Below, piece by piece: positions 25,566-31,887 of a DNA stretch of 57,272 nt. Source of the DNA: Oscillospiraceae bacterium. GTDB lineage: Bacteria; Bacillota; Clostridia; Oscillospirales; CAG-272. How positions within the stretch are numbered: position 1 is the stretch's first letter; every line of letters begins with the position of its first letter. The DNA lies in contig SVSB01000012.1 of the NCBI GenBank assembly GCA_015064505.1, positions 1 through 57,272 on the forward strand, given 5' to 3'. The notes below the pieces were generated by a model, which ran no database searches, was not told where the DNA came from, and saw only the letters and a list, made by a program, of their open reading frames with translations. The position numbers and the translations under genes were made by a program.

Positions 25566-26169
25566 TGCCCGCACTCTCCATCAGCTTAATGGGCTCGATA
25601 CCCATTTTGCGGAGCAGGGTGTACATTTTTCTGATCGGAAGCCCGATAACGTTAAAGTGGCAGCCCTCAATACCGTCTATCCATAAAGAGCAGATGCCCT
25701 GCACCGCGTAAGCGCCCGCCTTATCCATGGGCTCTGCAGTTGCAACGTAGGCATCTATTTCCTCGGGACTCATCTCACCGAAGTGAACCACGGTGCGGTC
25801 GTTATCGCTGAAAACTCCCTCCGCAGTCACGAAGGAGATTCCGCTCAATACCTCGTGGGTAGTTCCCTCAAGGGCGGAAAGCATACGGGCGGCGTCGGCG
25901 GCATCCTTTGGCTTTCCGAGTATTTCACCGCCGGCATAGACCACGGTATCGGATCCCAGAACAAGGGCGTTTTTCCGCTTCTCCTCGGGAAGCATCATAA
26001 AAGCCGCACACGCCTTTCTTGCGGAAAGCTCCCGAACGAGCATTGCGGGATCCTTTTCCTCGCTGCTCTCGTCAACGCTTGGCAGAAGCAGAGTGTAAGA
26101 AAAACCAAGCATATCAAGAAGCTCACGCCTGCGGGGAGAGGCGGAAGCAAGATAAAGCTCGTATTTCAT
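25558..26169 (-). CDS. maf: Maf-family nucleotide pyrophosphatase
   Basis: Cytoplasmic house-cleaning pyrophosphatase of the Maf/YhdE/YceF family, hydrolysing dTTP/UTP or modified nucleotides. 203 aa. Motifs: LASASPRRRELL at 7-18, the Asp in LGSDTVV, GKPKDAADAARML, and the C-terminal GxPI (VIGLPIRKMYTLL). The ATG overlaps the stop of the upstream XRE gene by 4 nt (ATGA) and its end overlaps the ImmA-like gene. In Firmicutes maf usually sits with radC-mreB or alone; lying between a regulator and its presumed protease is unusual. Confidence 0.92.
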   Translation of the reverse strand: MKYELYLASASPRRRELLDMLGFSYTLLLPSVDESSEEKDPAMLVRELSARKACAAFMMLPEEKRKNALVLGSDTVVYAGGEILGKPKDAADAARMLSALEGTTHEVLSGISFVTAEGVFSDNDRTVVHFGEMSPEEIDAYVATAEPMDKAGAYAVQGICSLWIDGIEGCHFNVIGLPIRKMYTLLRKMGIEPIKLMESAGSV

Positions 26170-26543
26170 CTTCCTGCCTTTGCCTTCCAGTACATATCGG
26201 TCACCGCGTACATGACCTTATCTCTGTCCTCCTCGCTCAACTGACCGCCCGCAAAAAGTCCGTTCAGCTTAGCCATAAGCTGGCGAACCTCCTTTGCGGC
26301 ATGATCGGCACCGTCCCCCTCGGTTATCTCCGCGGGAACGTAGTCGGTATCGGTAATAAGCTCCTCCATATTGACGTTAAAGACGGAAGCAAGGCGCATA
26401 TAAAGCTCCGTTTGCTTTGGGCAGCACTTGCCCATTTCGTAATTTATAAGGGTGCGGGACGTAACGCCGATAATGTCGGCAAGCTCCTGCTGGGTATAAC
26501 CCTTTCTCTTGCGGAGCATTCTCAGCTTTTCTGCAAAAGTCAT
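26166..26543 (-). CDS. XRE-family transcriptional regulator
   Basis: 125-aa helix-turn-helix protein of the Xre/Cro class. HTH in residues 4-58: FAEKLRMLRKRKGYTQQELADIIGV and SRTLINYEMGKCCPK. The C-terminal half (GADHAAKEVRQLMAKLNGLFAGGQLSEEDRDKVMYAV) resembles the short dimerisation tail of many Clostridia XRE regulators. First gene of the XRE-maf-immA operon, with a good promoter; an imperfect inverted repeat GTAT-N5-ATAC between promoter and ATG (26560-26572) is a possible autoregulatory operator. Confidence 0.88.
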   Translation of the reverse strand: MTFAEKLRMLRKRKGYTQQELADIIGVTSRTLINYEMGKCCPKQTELYMRLASVFNVNMEELITDTDYVPAEITEGDGADHAAKEVRQLMAKLNGLFAGGQLSEEDRDKVMYAVTDMYWKAKAGR

Positions 26544-26577
26544 AAGCCTCTCCTTTTAGTATGTATAATACCTTTTA

Positions 26578-26606
26578 ATTTTACCATTTCAATGCCTGCA
26601 TGTCAA
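26578..26606 (-). promoter_or_regulatory. Promoter of the XRE-maf-immA operon
   Basis: TTGACA (26601-26606), 17 nt, TAAAAT (26578-26583) on the minus strand, followed by the GTATTATACATAC near-palindrome before the XRE ATG. Confidence 0.6.
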
Positions 26607-26664
26607 CCGAATTTCCGTTTTTTTGTGAAATGTTTTTCACCGCAAAGATATTTTCGGTCACAAC

Positions 26665-26693
26665 TTGCCTTTTTGCTTCTCATATGTTAAAAT
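26665..26693 (+). promoter_or_regulatory. Promoter of the HPr-kinase-like gene
   Basis: TTGCCT (26665-26670), 17 nt, TAAAAT (26688-26693), followed by AAGGAG and ATG at 26720. Confidence 0.5.
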
Positions 26694-26719
26694 GGGATAT
26701 CAAACATCAAGGAGCAGCT

Positions 26720-27412
26720 ATGAATTATTCCTTTGCGGGGCTTACGGTGGATATGGAGCCCAAATTTGAAATGCTCGGATCCCGTGCAGAAAAATATCGC
26801 TCGGGTGAGGTCGAGGCAGACATAACCATAAGAATACCCGATAAGGTTTTTTCCGACTTTTGCGAGGAGAATCCCCACCTCACACCTGCAGAATGTGAAT
26901 ATCTCATTGCAGGCTCTGCCTTTTATCACCATCTGGTGGACTTTGGCGGCATAATGCTTCATTCCAGCGCCGTTGCGTATAAGGGAGAGGCGTATCTCTT
27001 TTCCGCCAACAGCGGCACGGGAAAATCTACCCATACCTCCTTGTGGCTTAAGGAATTCGGCGAGGATGCGGTTATAATCAACGACGATAAGCCTGCGTTG
27101 CGCATAATAGACGGCAAGATAATGTGCTGCGGCACGCCCTTTTCAGGGAAGCACGATATAAGCGAGAACCGCCTTTATCCCGTCAAGGGCATCGCATTTA
27201 TCACCCGCGGGGAAAAGAACTCCATTATGCCAATACCTCCCTCCGTTTCTCTCCCCCTGTTTATGGAGCAGACCGTGCGCAGCTTCGGTATGGCTCGGGC
27301 AGATCGATTCCTCGCTCTGCTTTCGGAAATACTTACAAGAGTGCCCGTGCACAGCCTCACCTGCAATATGGATCCCGAGGCGGCACACGTAGCACTTAAG
27401 GGAATGCAATAA
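26720..27412 (+). CDS. HPr-kinase/PEPCK-like P-loop protein
   Basis: 230-aa ATP-binding protein resembling the catalytic domain of HPr kinase/phosphorylase. Walker A ANSGTGKST at 96-104 is preceded by a conserved GGIMLHSSAVAYKG (76-89), and followed by AVIINDDKPALR, whose Asp pair fits the HprK catalytic region. It lacks the N-terminal domain of true HprK. Relatives of this size, also called HPr Ser kinase-like or PqqD-associated, occur in peptide-modifying clusters (established for some lasso and related systems), but no precursor or other modifying enzyme is adjacent. ATG at 26720 follows AAGGAG. The substrate is unknown. Confidence 0.75.
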   Translation: MNYSFAGLTVDMEPKFEMLGSRAEKYRSGEVEADITIRIPDKVFSDFCEENPHLTPAECEYLIAGSAFYHHLVDFGGIMLHSSAVAYKGEAYLFSANSGTGKSTHTSLWLKEFGEDAVIINDDKPALRIIDGKIMCCGTPFSGKHDISENRLYPVKGIAFITRGEKNSIMPIPPSVSLPLFMEQTVRSFGMARADRFLALLSEILTRVPVHSLTCNMDPEAAHVALKGMQ

Positions 27413-27424
27413 ATAAACGAAAAA

Positions 27425-27470
27425 AAGATCTCCCCACCGCGCGAGGTACAGAGCACGGTGGGGAGATCTT
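27425..27470. terminator. Terminator between convergent genes
   Basis: 15-bp perfect stem AAGATCTCCCCACCG/CGGTGGGGAGATCTT. The T run lies on the minus strand, so it mainly serves the lipoprotein gene at 27585. Confidence 0.75.
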
Positions 27471-27584
27471 CGTCGGTATACTGCATTGCAGTATCGTCAT
27501 CCCTTCTTGGTTCCTTCGTTTATATTATAAACCTCAAATAAAAGGAAGCAATGAAGAAACTGTAAACGTTTTGTGAATTCGCCT

Positions 27585-27920
27585 TTATTTGGATTCAGGC
27601 GGCAAGGGCGGCTGAGTGACGGGCGCGGTGGTTACCGGTGCCGTGGTATCCACAGGGGTGGTGGTTACTGCATCGGTGGTGACTGCCGAGGTTGCGGGGG
27701 CGGTGGTTACGGCGTCCGTGGTATTTGGCGTGGTAACGGGGAGCTCGTCCGTTTCACGGCTGACGGGGTCCTCGGTACCGTTTGCCACGTCGTCCGTAAG
27801 GCTCAAGGACGGCTTGCCGGAATCAGTGGTATCGTCGCCTCTTCCCATATTGCCGCAGCCGTACAGAACGAACGCAAAGGTGCACAGCACCGCGGCAACG
27901 ATCAAAGCTTTTGTTTTCAT
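27585..27920 (-). CDS. Small Thr/Pro-rich lipoprotein
   Basis: 111 aa. Signal peptide MKTKALIVAAVLCTFAFVLYGC with lipobox LYGC (Cys22), then an entirely low-complexity acidic to Thr/Ala/Val/Pro-rich chain with TTDAVTT, TTAPVTT and similar words to the end. No folded domain is visible. It may be a cell-wall spacer or a decoy. The start at 27920 has GGAGGACGAAA immediately upstream; the longer reading lacks a ribosome binding site. Same composition as the linker of the S11 carboxypeptidase and the lipoprotein at 28794. Confidence 0.75.
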   Translation of the reverse strand: MKTKALIVAAVLCTFAFVLYGCGNMGRGDDTTDSGKPSLSLTDDVANGTEDPVSRETDELPVTTPNTTDAVTTAPATSAVTTDAVTTTPVDTTAPVTTAPVTQPPLPPESK

Positions 27921-28060
27921 TTTCGTCCTCCTTTTGTTTACACCATTGTAATCCAAAAATAAAAACTTCCTGTTTCCGAATTGGAAACGGTTTGTAACAA
28001 AACTGTATCCAATTCCGAAATATTATTCCCTCCGTCCGTTATATATAAACGTATAAAAAC

Positions 28061-28441
28061 AAAAAAATCCGCAAAACCTTTAGCGTGTTATCCTTGACGG
28101 AGAACACGCTAAAACTAAGTTTGCCCTTTGGGCAAGTGAAGTTATCTTCGATAGTGAAGTTCACTTTGCGAGTGAAGTTTCGCCTGACGGCGAAGTGTCG
28201 GCAAACTTAACTTCACTTGTGCGTAGCATAAACTTCACTGCGTAGCAACGTCACTTTTGCGACAGCAAAAACTTCACAAAGCAGAAAAAGAGAGAGTCTT
28301 ACGGAATTTTGCTTCCGAAGCACTCTCTCTTCTGTTTATCGCAAGTTTCGCATTTGTTTTACAAATGCATCGGGATGCGCCCATACCCCTATCTTATTTC
28401 TCCGATAAGAACATCACGCATTCGGTTTTGCGGATTTTTTT
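28061..28441. mobile_element. 381-bp MITE-like element with 18-bp perfect terminal inverted repeats
   Basis: Ends are AAAAAAATCCGCAAAACC (28061-28078) and its exact complement (28424-28441); the match resumes after 4 nt with GCGTG. No ORF. The inside is densely palindromic: TAGCGTGTT/AACACGCTA next to the left end, GTGAAGTT three times then AACTTCAC-type words in the other sense, AGTTTGCC/GGCAAACT, a hairpin AAGAGAGAGT/ACTCTCTCTT (28288-28331) and GCATTTG/CAAATGC. No clear target-site duplication. Could be a non-autonomous transposon or a structured RNA. Confidence 0.6.
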
Positions 28442-28446
28442 GCCGA

Positions 28447-28764
28447 TTATTTTACTTTGTTTATGGCGGTGACAACGAAGTCGCCGATTTTTGCGATAGT
28501 CTCCTTGATGAACTCTGCGTTCAGCTCCGTTTTGGTACGGATAACGACCTTCTTTTCCGCAAGGTCCGCCTCCGCCATTACGTTCTCAAGCTTGTTGAGT
28601 ACCGCAACTATTCGGCCCGAGCAATGCTCGCACTTCATACCCTCTACGCTTACGTCGTAAACGTGGGGGTAATTTGCCGCGTTGGTGTCCTTAACGCCGT
28701 CCGTGTCAACGACCTTTGAAAGCTTGGAAAATCCCGCCTTCAGCTTATCTGCAAATCCTGCCAT
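28447..28764 (-). CDS. Heavy-metal-associated (HMA) domain protein
   Basis: 105 aa with a CopZ/MerP-type ferredoxin-like fold. The metal site is GMKCEHC (CxxC, Cys45 and Cys48), followed by SGRIVAVLNKLENVMAEADLAEKKVVI and a second helix AEFIKETIAKIGDFVV. A 35-residue N-terminal extension (MAGFADKLKAGFSKLSK, amphipathic) precedes it. Probably a cytosolic copper chaperone; no copper ATPase or CsoR is adjacent. ATG with GGAG about 10 nt upstream. Confidence 0.85.
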   Translation of the reverse strand: MAGFADKLKAGFSKLSKVVDTDGVKDTNAANYPHVYDVSVEGMKCEHCSGRIVAVLNKLENVMAEADLAEKKVVIRTKTELNAEFIKETIAKIGDFVVTAINKVK

Positions 28765-28793
28765 TTTAAAAAACTCCTGTTCTTAGTATATGA

Positions 28794-29036
28794 TCAAACG
28801 GGAACGATGGGCAGATCAAAACCCTCGTTCTCGGTCGTATCCTCTGAAGTAGAATCTCCTGCCGCTGTATCTGCCTCCGTAGTTACGGACGTGTCGGTAG
28901 TTACGGGTGCATCGGTAATAACGGGCGCATCCGTCGTACTTGGGTCAGTGGTTTCTTCACCGCCGTCGCCTCCGCAAGCGGAAAGCATCAGGGCAAATAT
29001 CAGACATAACAAAACAGTCAAGGAAAGCTTCTTCAT
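28794..29036 (-). CDS. Small Thr/Asp-rich lipoprotein
   Basis: 80 aa: signal peptide MKKLSLTVLLCLIFALMLSAC with lipobox LSAC (Cys21), GGDGGEE, then a repeat-like TTDAPVITDAPVTTD chain and the short end GFDLPIVPV. No folded domain. TAGGAGG precedes the ATG at 29036; the in-frame extension to 29138 overlaps the fumarase gene and has no ribosome binding site. Twelve nt after the fumarase alpha stop, thus perhaps co-transcribed, in the place where a fumarase beta gene would be expected. Confidence 0.75.
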   Translation of the reverse strand: MKKLSLTVLLCLIFALMLSACGGDGGEETTDPSTTDAPVITDAPVTTDTSVTTEADTAAGDSTSEDTTENEGFDLPIVPV

Positions 29037-29047
29037 TTTACTTCCTC

Positions 29048-29893
29048 CTAAAGCGTTGCGGATGCGTGGCGCACCGCGTGACAGTTTATATTTACCGCAA
29101 GTGGCAAGCCCGCGATATGGGTGGGATAATACTCGCATTTTACCGCAAGAGCGGTAACGTCACCGCCAAAGCCTGCGGCACCTATGCCGATGGCGTTCAC
29201 AGCGCAAAGAAGCTTCTTCTCCAACGCCGCATAACGGGCATCGGGGTGGCTATCTCCTATCGGTCTGGTCAGCGCTCTTTTTGCAAGTATTGCGGAATAC
29301 TCAAAATCTCCTCCGATACCGACCCCCACGAAAATGGGAGGGCAAGGATTGGAGCCTGCTTTCTTCACCGTTTCCGTTACGAAGGAGATAACGTCATCCT
29401 CCGTTGCAGAGGGGTTCAGCATCTTTACGGCGCTCATATTCTCACTGCCAAAGCCCTTGGGGGCGCAGGTAATGGTGAGCTTATCGCCGGGAACCGTGCG
29501 TATGTGAAGTATTGCGGGAGTATTATCGTTGGTATTCTTGCGGTCGTAGAGAGGATCGCTTACAACGGAAAGGCGCATATATCCCTCCGTATATCCCTTT
29601 CTTACGCCCGCGTTCACCGCGTTCTCAAGGGTATCTCCGCTTACGTGCACCTCACAGCCCACGTCAGCAAAGACCACCGCCATTCCCGTATCCTGACACA
29701 CGGGCACCCCTACCTCGGCGGCAAGGTCTATATTTTCCGCAAGGCGGCAAAGAGCTGCCCTGCATCTTTCTCCCCCTTCCCTTTCGGCGGCGCACAGCAG
29801 TGCCTCCTTCACCTCGGGTTCGGGGTAATAATTTGCTTTCTTAAACAGCTCGGCAACGATCCTCGTTACCTCGCTCGCTTCAATGATCCTCAT
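29048..29893 (-). CDS. Fumarate hydratase (class I, Fe-S) alpha subunit
   Basis: Catalytic Fe-S subunit of two-subunit fumarase or L-tartrate dehydratase, 281 aa. Signatures: VGVPVCQDTGMAVVF (62-76) with the first cluster Cys, NTNDNTPAILH, APKGFGSENMSAVKML and NPCPPIFVGVGIGG, with further Cys residues. The beta subunit, normally the next gene, is absent here and from the whole window; a small lipoprotein gene follows instead. In archaeal-type and many clostridial genomes alpha and beta are adjacent, so beta must be elsewhere or lost. No clear ribosome binding site before the ATG. Directly downstream of divIC. Confidence 0.9.
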   Translation of the reverse strand: MRIIEASEVTRIVAELFKKANYYPEPEVKEALLCAAEREGGERCRAALCRLAENIDLAAEVGVPVCQDTGMAVVFADVGCEVHVSGDTLENAVNAGVRKGYTEGYMRLSVVSDPLYDRKNTNDNTPAILHIRTVPGDKLTITCAPKGFGSENMSAVKMLNPSATEDDVISFVTETVKKAGSNPCPPIFVGVGIGGDFEYSAILAKRALTRPIGDSHPDARYAALEKKLLCAVNAIGIGAAGFGGDVTALAVKCEYYPTHIAGLPLAVNINCHAVRHASATL

Positions 29894-29898
29894 AATTT

Positions 29899-30183
29899 TC
29901 AGTCAATAAGATCGTTATAAAAAACTATCTCGTGGGGCAGACAGAGCCCGAGTCTTTCTCTTGCAACGCGGATTATGTAATCCATATCCACGGGGGCGTC
30001 AAGATCCTCGCGGAGTCCTTCAATAACGGCAAGATTATCCTCGTTATCCTCCTTGAGGCGGTCTATCTCCTCAAGAAGCTGATTTTTCTTCAGCTGCAGG
30101 CTCATAACAGTAAAAATGCCCACAACGGCAAAAAACACGGCAAGCACCTTTATAATCAGTGCCGTTCCTCTTTGTTTTTTCAC
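29899..30183 (-). CDS. divIC: Septum formation initiator DivIC/FtsB-like protein
   Basis: Bitopic division protein linking FtsL and DivIB. 94 aa from the GTG at 30183, where GGAGG is 5 nt upstream; the TTG at 30195 would swallow that site. Membrane helix at about 8-28, then a coiled coil LKKNQLLEEIDRLKEDNEDN, and the typical C-terminal block YIIRVARERLGLCLPHEIVF. Follows yabQ as in Bacillus (yabP-yabQ-divIC). Confidence 0.9.
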   Translation of the reverse strand: MKKQRGTALIIKVLAVFFAVVGIFTVMSLQLKKNQLLEEIDRLKEDNEDNLAVIEGLREDLDAPVDMDYIIRVARERLGLCLPHEIVFYNDLID

Positions 30184-30207
30184 CACAACCTCCAACCAAA
30201 ACGCCCG

Positions 30208-30795
30208 CTACTCCCTTAGTCCGCAAAGACGGGAGAGCATTTTTCTTTCCTGCTTTTTCGTATACAAGCGAAGCAAAAGCCTCTTCACAGTGCCGCATAT
30301 CGCCCCAAGCACCTTTTTTATCAAAGGAAGGAACAGCTTCCTTACGGGAAGCATCAGAAAATACAGCAGATATTCAAAAAGTATCCCCACGCCAAGCTTT
30401 ACAAGCGCAAAGATATTGATCGTTACGGCACCAACGGTGTAATGACACAGAAGAAAGCCGACGGCCGCCAAAAAGATACCCATTCCGCGCACCTTGCCGC
30501 CGTAATTGAAGAACACGCAAAGCAACGCAAACGCCGCAACGGCAAAAAACAGTATATCCCCCAAAAACACAAGCACGGCAAGATACCGTTTCCCCCGCGT
30601 TTTTTCCGTGGGATGCGGCTTATTGCGAAGCAACGGAAGAGAAAGCTCCCATCTTTGGGGCGATCTCACTCCGCCGTATACCACGCCTGCGGTCATCCGT
30701 CCGAGTCTTATGAGATCGTAAAACAGCGAAAGCAGGCAACCGCAGATAAACGATGCGAGAAACAGCGTTAGCTGCCCGCTTATCTCTACCCGCAT
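30208..30795 (-). CDS. yabQ: Spore cortex biosynthesis protein YabQ
   Basis: Polytopic membrane protein needed for spore cortex formation in Bacillus. 195 aa with hydrophobic segments at about 7-30, 70-95, 100-125 and 130-150, opening with the family pattern QLTLFLASFICGCLLSLFYDLIRLGR. The basic tail RLLLRLYTKKQERKML is typical. Its ATG overlaps the yabP stop by one base. A stretch KTRGKRYLAVLVFLGDILFF separates the first and second helices. Expected in the mother cell under sigma-E control; no sigma-E site was assigned. Confidence 0.88.
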   Translation of the reverse strand: MRVEISGQLTLFLASFICGCLLSLFYDLIRLGRMTAGVVYGGVRSPQRWELSLPLLRNKPHPTEKTRGKRYLAVLVFLGDILFFAVAAFALLCVFFNYGGKVRGMGIFLAAVGFLLCHYTVGAVTINIFALVKLGVGILFEYLLYFLMLPVRKLFLPLIKKVLGAICGTVKRLLLRLYTKKQERKMLSRLCGLRE

Positions 30796-31100
30796 CAGCG
30801 CTTACGAAAGGCAAAAAAGCCGTTTTTTTCGCCCTTTTGCTTTTTCTCCGTATACCAGGCGCCGTTCACCTTGCCCGCCACGCAGACCTTACCCTCGGAG
30901 AGCGAAAGATCCTTTACGGAAAGTCCCTCCCCCTCTATATCAAGAAGTCCGCATACCGTATCAAGGCACACACAGCTTTCATCAAAGGCGGTCACGTCCG
31001 TGACCCCCGTGACCGTAAGTGCGGTGCGCCCCTCAAGCACGATGCTGTGGCGCCCCGTCCTTCCGTCCTCTCTCTGAAGAGAGCTCCCATTACCGTTCAT
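30795..31100 (-). CDS. yabP: Sporulation protein YabP
   Basis: Cortex-associated sporulation protein, 101 aa. The YabP/YqfC fold is seen in HSIVLEGRTALTVTGVTDVTAFDE, LDTVCGLLDIEGEGLSVKDLSLSEGKVCVAGKVNGAWY. The N-terminal 17 residues are polar and the C-terminus very basic. Order S4 protein-yabP-yabQ-divIC equals yabO-yabP-yabQ-divIC of Bacillus subtilis. Confidence 0.88.
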   Translation of the reverse strand: MNGNGSSLQREDGRTGRHSIVLEGRTALTVTGVTDVTAFDESCVCLDTVCGLLDIEGEGLSVKDLSLSEGKVCVAGKVNGAWYTEKKQKGEKNGFFAFRKR

Positions 31101-31154
31101 ATTGATCCCGCCTTACAGATATTTGTAAAGCATATGCAGTGAGAGCCAAAAAAA

Positions 31155-31400
31155 TTACTGTTCGATTACTTCGTACATGGTGCCCGCATCGGCCTTTTTG
31201 GTGCTGTCCTTAATATCGGTGACCTTCACCTTAAGGGTCCTGCCGCCAAAGGCGATCTCGATAATATCACCAACCTTTACGTCGTAGGAGGGCTTTACTA
31301 TTCTGCCGTTAACGGAGATATGCTCCGCACCGCAGGCGTCGTTTGCAACCGTGCGGCGCTTTATAAGACGGGCAACCTTTAAAAATTTATCAATTCTCAT
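31155..31400 (-). CDS. rqcP: S4-domain RNA-binding protein RqcP (YabO)
   Basis: 81-aa Hsp15/YabO-type protein that works with RqcH in ribosome-associated quality control, stabilising the tRNA on stalled 50S subunits. The S4 domain starts MRIDKFLKVARLIKRRTVAND, with HISVNGRIVKPSYDVKVGDIIEI in residues 27-49. The placement before yabP is conserved in Firmicutes. Between it and the upstream HU gene lies a GC-rich hairpin. Confidence 0.9.
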   Translation of the reverse strand: MRIDKFLKVARLIKRRTVANDACGAEHISVNGRIVKPSYDVKVGDIIEIAFGGRTLKVKVTDIKDSTKKADAGTMYEVIEQ

Positions 31401-31410
31401 TTTAAATTCA

Positions 31411-31445
31411 AATGGGGCCGGGCAATATTAAATTGCACGGCCCCG
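31411..31445 (-). terminator. Hairpin between HU and rqcP
   Basis: GGGGCCG/CGGCCCC with an inner GCAAT/ATTGC stem, no long T run. Possible attenuator or weak terminator after HU. Confidence 0.45.
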
Positions 31446-31462
31446 TTGACTATTCTCTTGGA

Positions 31463-31735
31463 TTACTTAACAGCGTCCTTGAGGCCCTTGCCTGCGGTGA
31501 ATGCGGGAGTCTTGGAAGCAGCGATCTCCATAGCCTCGCCGGTCTTGGGGTTTCTGCCGGTTCTTGCGGCACGGGTCTTAACCTCGAAGGTACCGAAGTT
31601 AACGATCTGGATCTTCTCGCCATTTGCGAGAGCCTCGGTTATTGCGTCGGCAAACGCGTTAACAGCCTTCTCAGCTTCCTTCTTGGTAAAATCGCCCTTC
31701 TTTGCAACGGCTTCAATAAGTTCAGTCTTGTTCAT
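31463..31735 (-). CDS. hup: HU family DNA-binding protein
   Basis: Histone-like nucleoid protein, 90 aa, forming a DNA-bending dimer. Sequence is standard: MNKTELIEAVAKKG start, helix ... AEKAVNAFADAITEALANGEKI, the beta arm GFGTFEV-like NFGTFEVKTRAARTGRNPKTGE with the DNA-intercalating RNPKTG, and KTPAFTAGKGLKDAV end. AAAGGA ribosome binding site. Has its own strong promoter, so is probably highly expressed. Confidence 0.97.
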   Translation of the reverse strand: MNKTELIEAVAKKGDFTKKEAEKAVNAFADAITEALANGEKIQIVNFGTFEVKTRAARTGRNPKTGEAMEIAASKTPAFTAGKGLKDAVK

Positions 31736-31787
31736 TTTCTTTATCCTTTCAAATTCTTTCGTCGTTCACGACTAATTTAACGTTTCA

Positions 31788-31816
31788 ATTATATCAGCTA
31801 TCTGCGGATTTATCAA
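31788..31816 (-). promoter_or_regulatory. Promoter of HU (and probably the yab cluster)
   Basis: TTGATA (31811-31816), 17 nt, TATAAT (31788-31793) on the minus strand, about 47 nt before the HU ATG. Confidence 0.65.
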
Positions 31817-31887
31817 GAGCATTTGCAATATTTTTACTCAAAACCGCACAAAATTGCCTTGTTTTGCGCTATAAACCCCTTTGTTTT

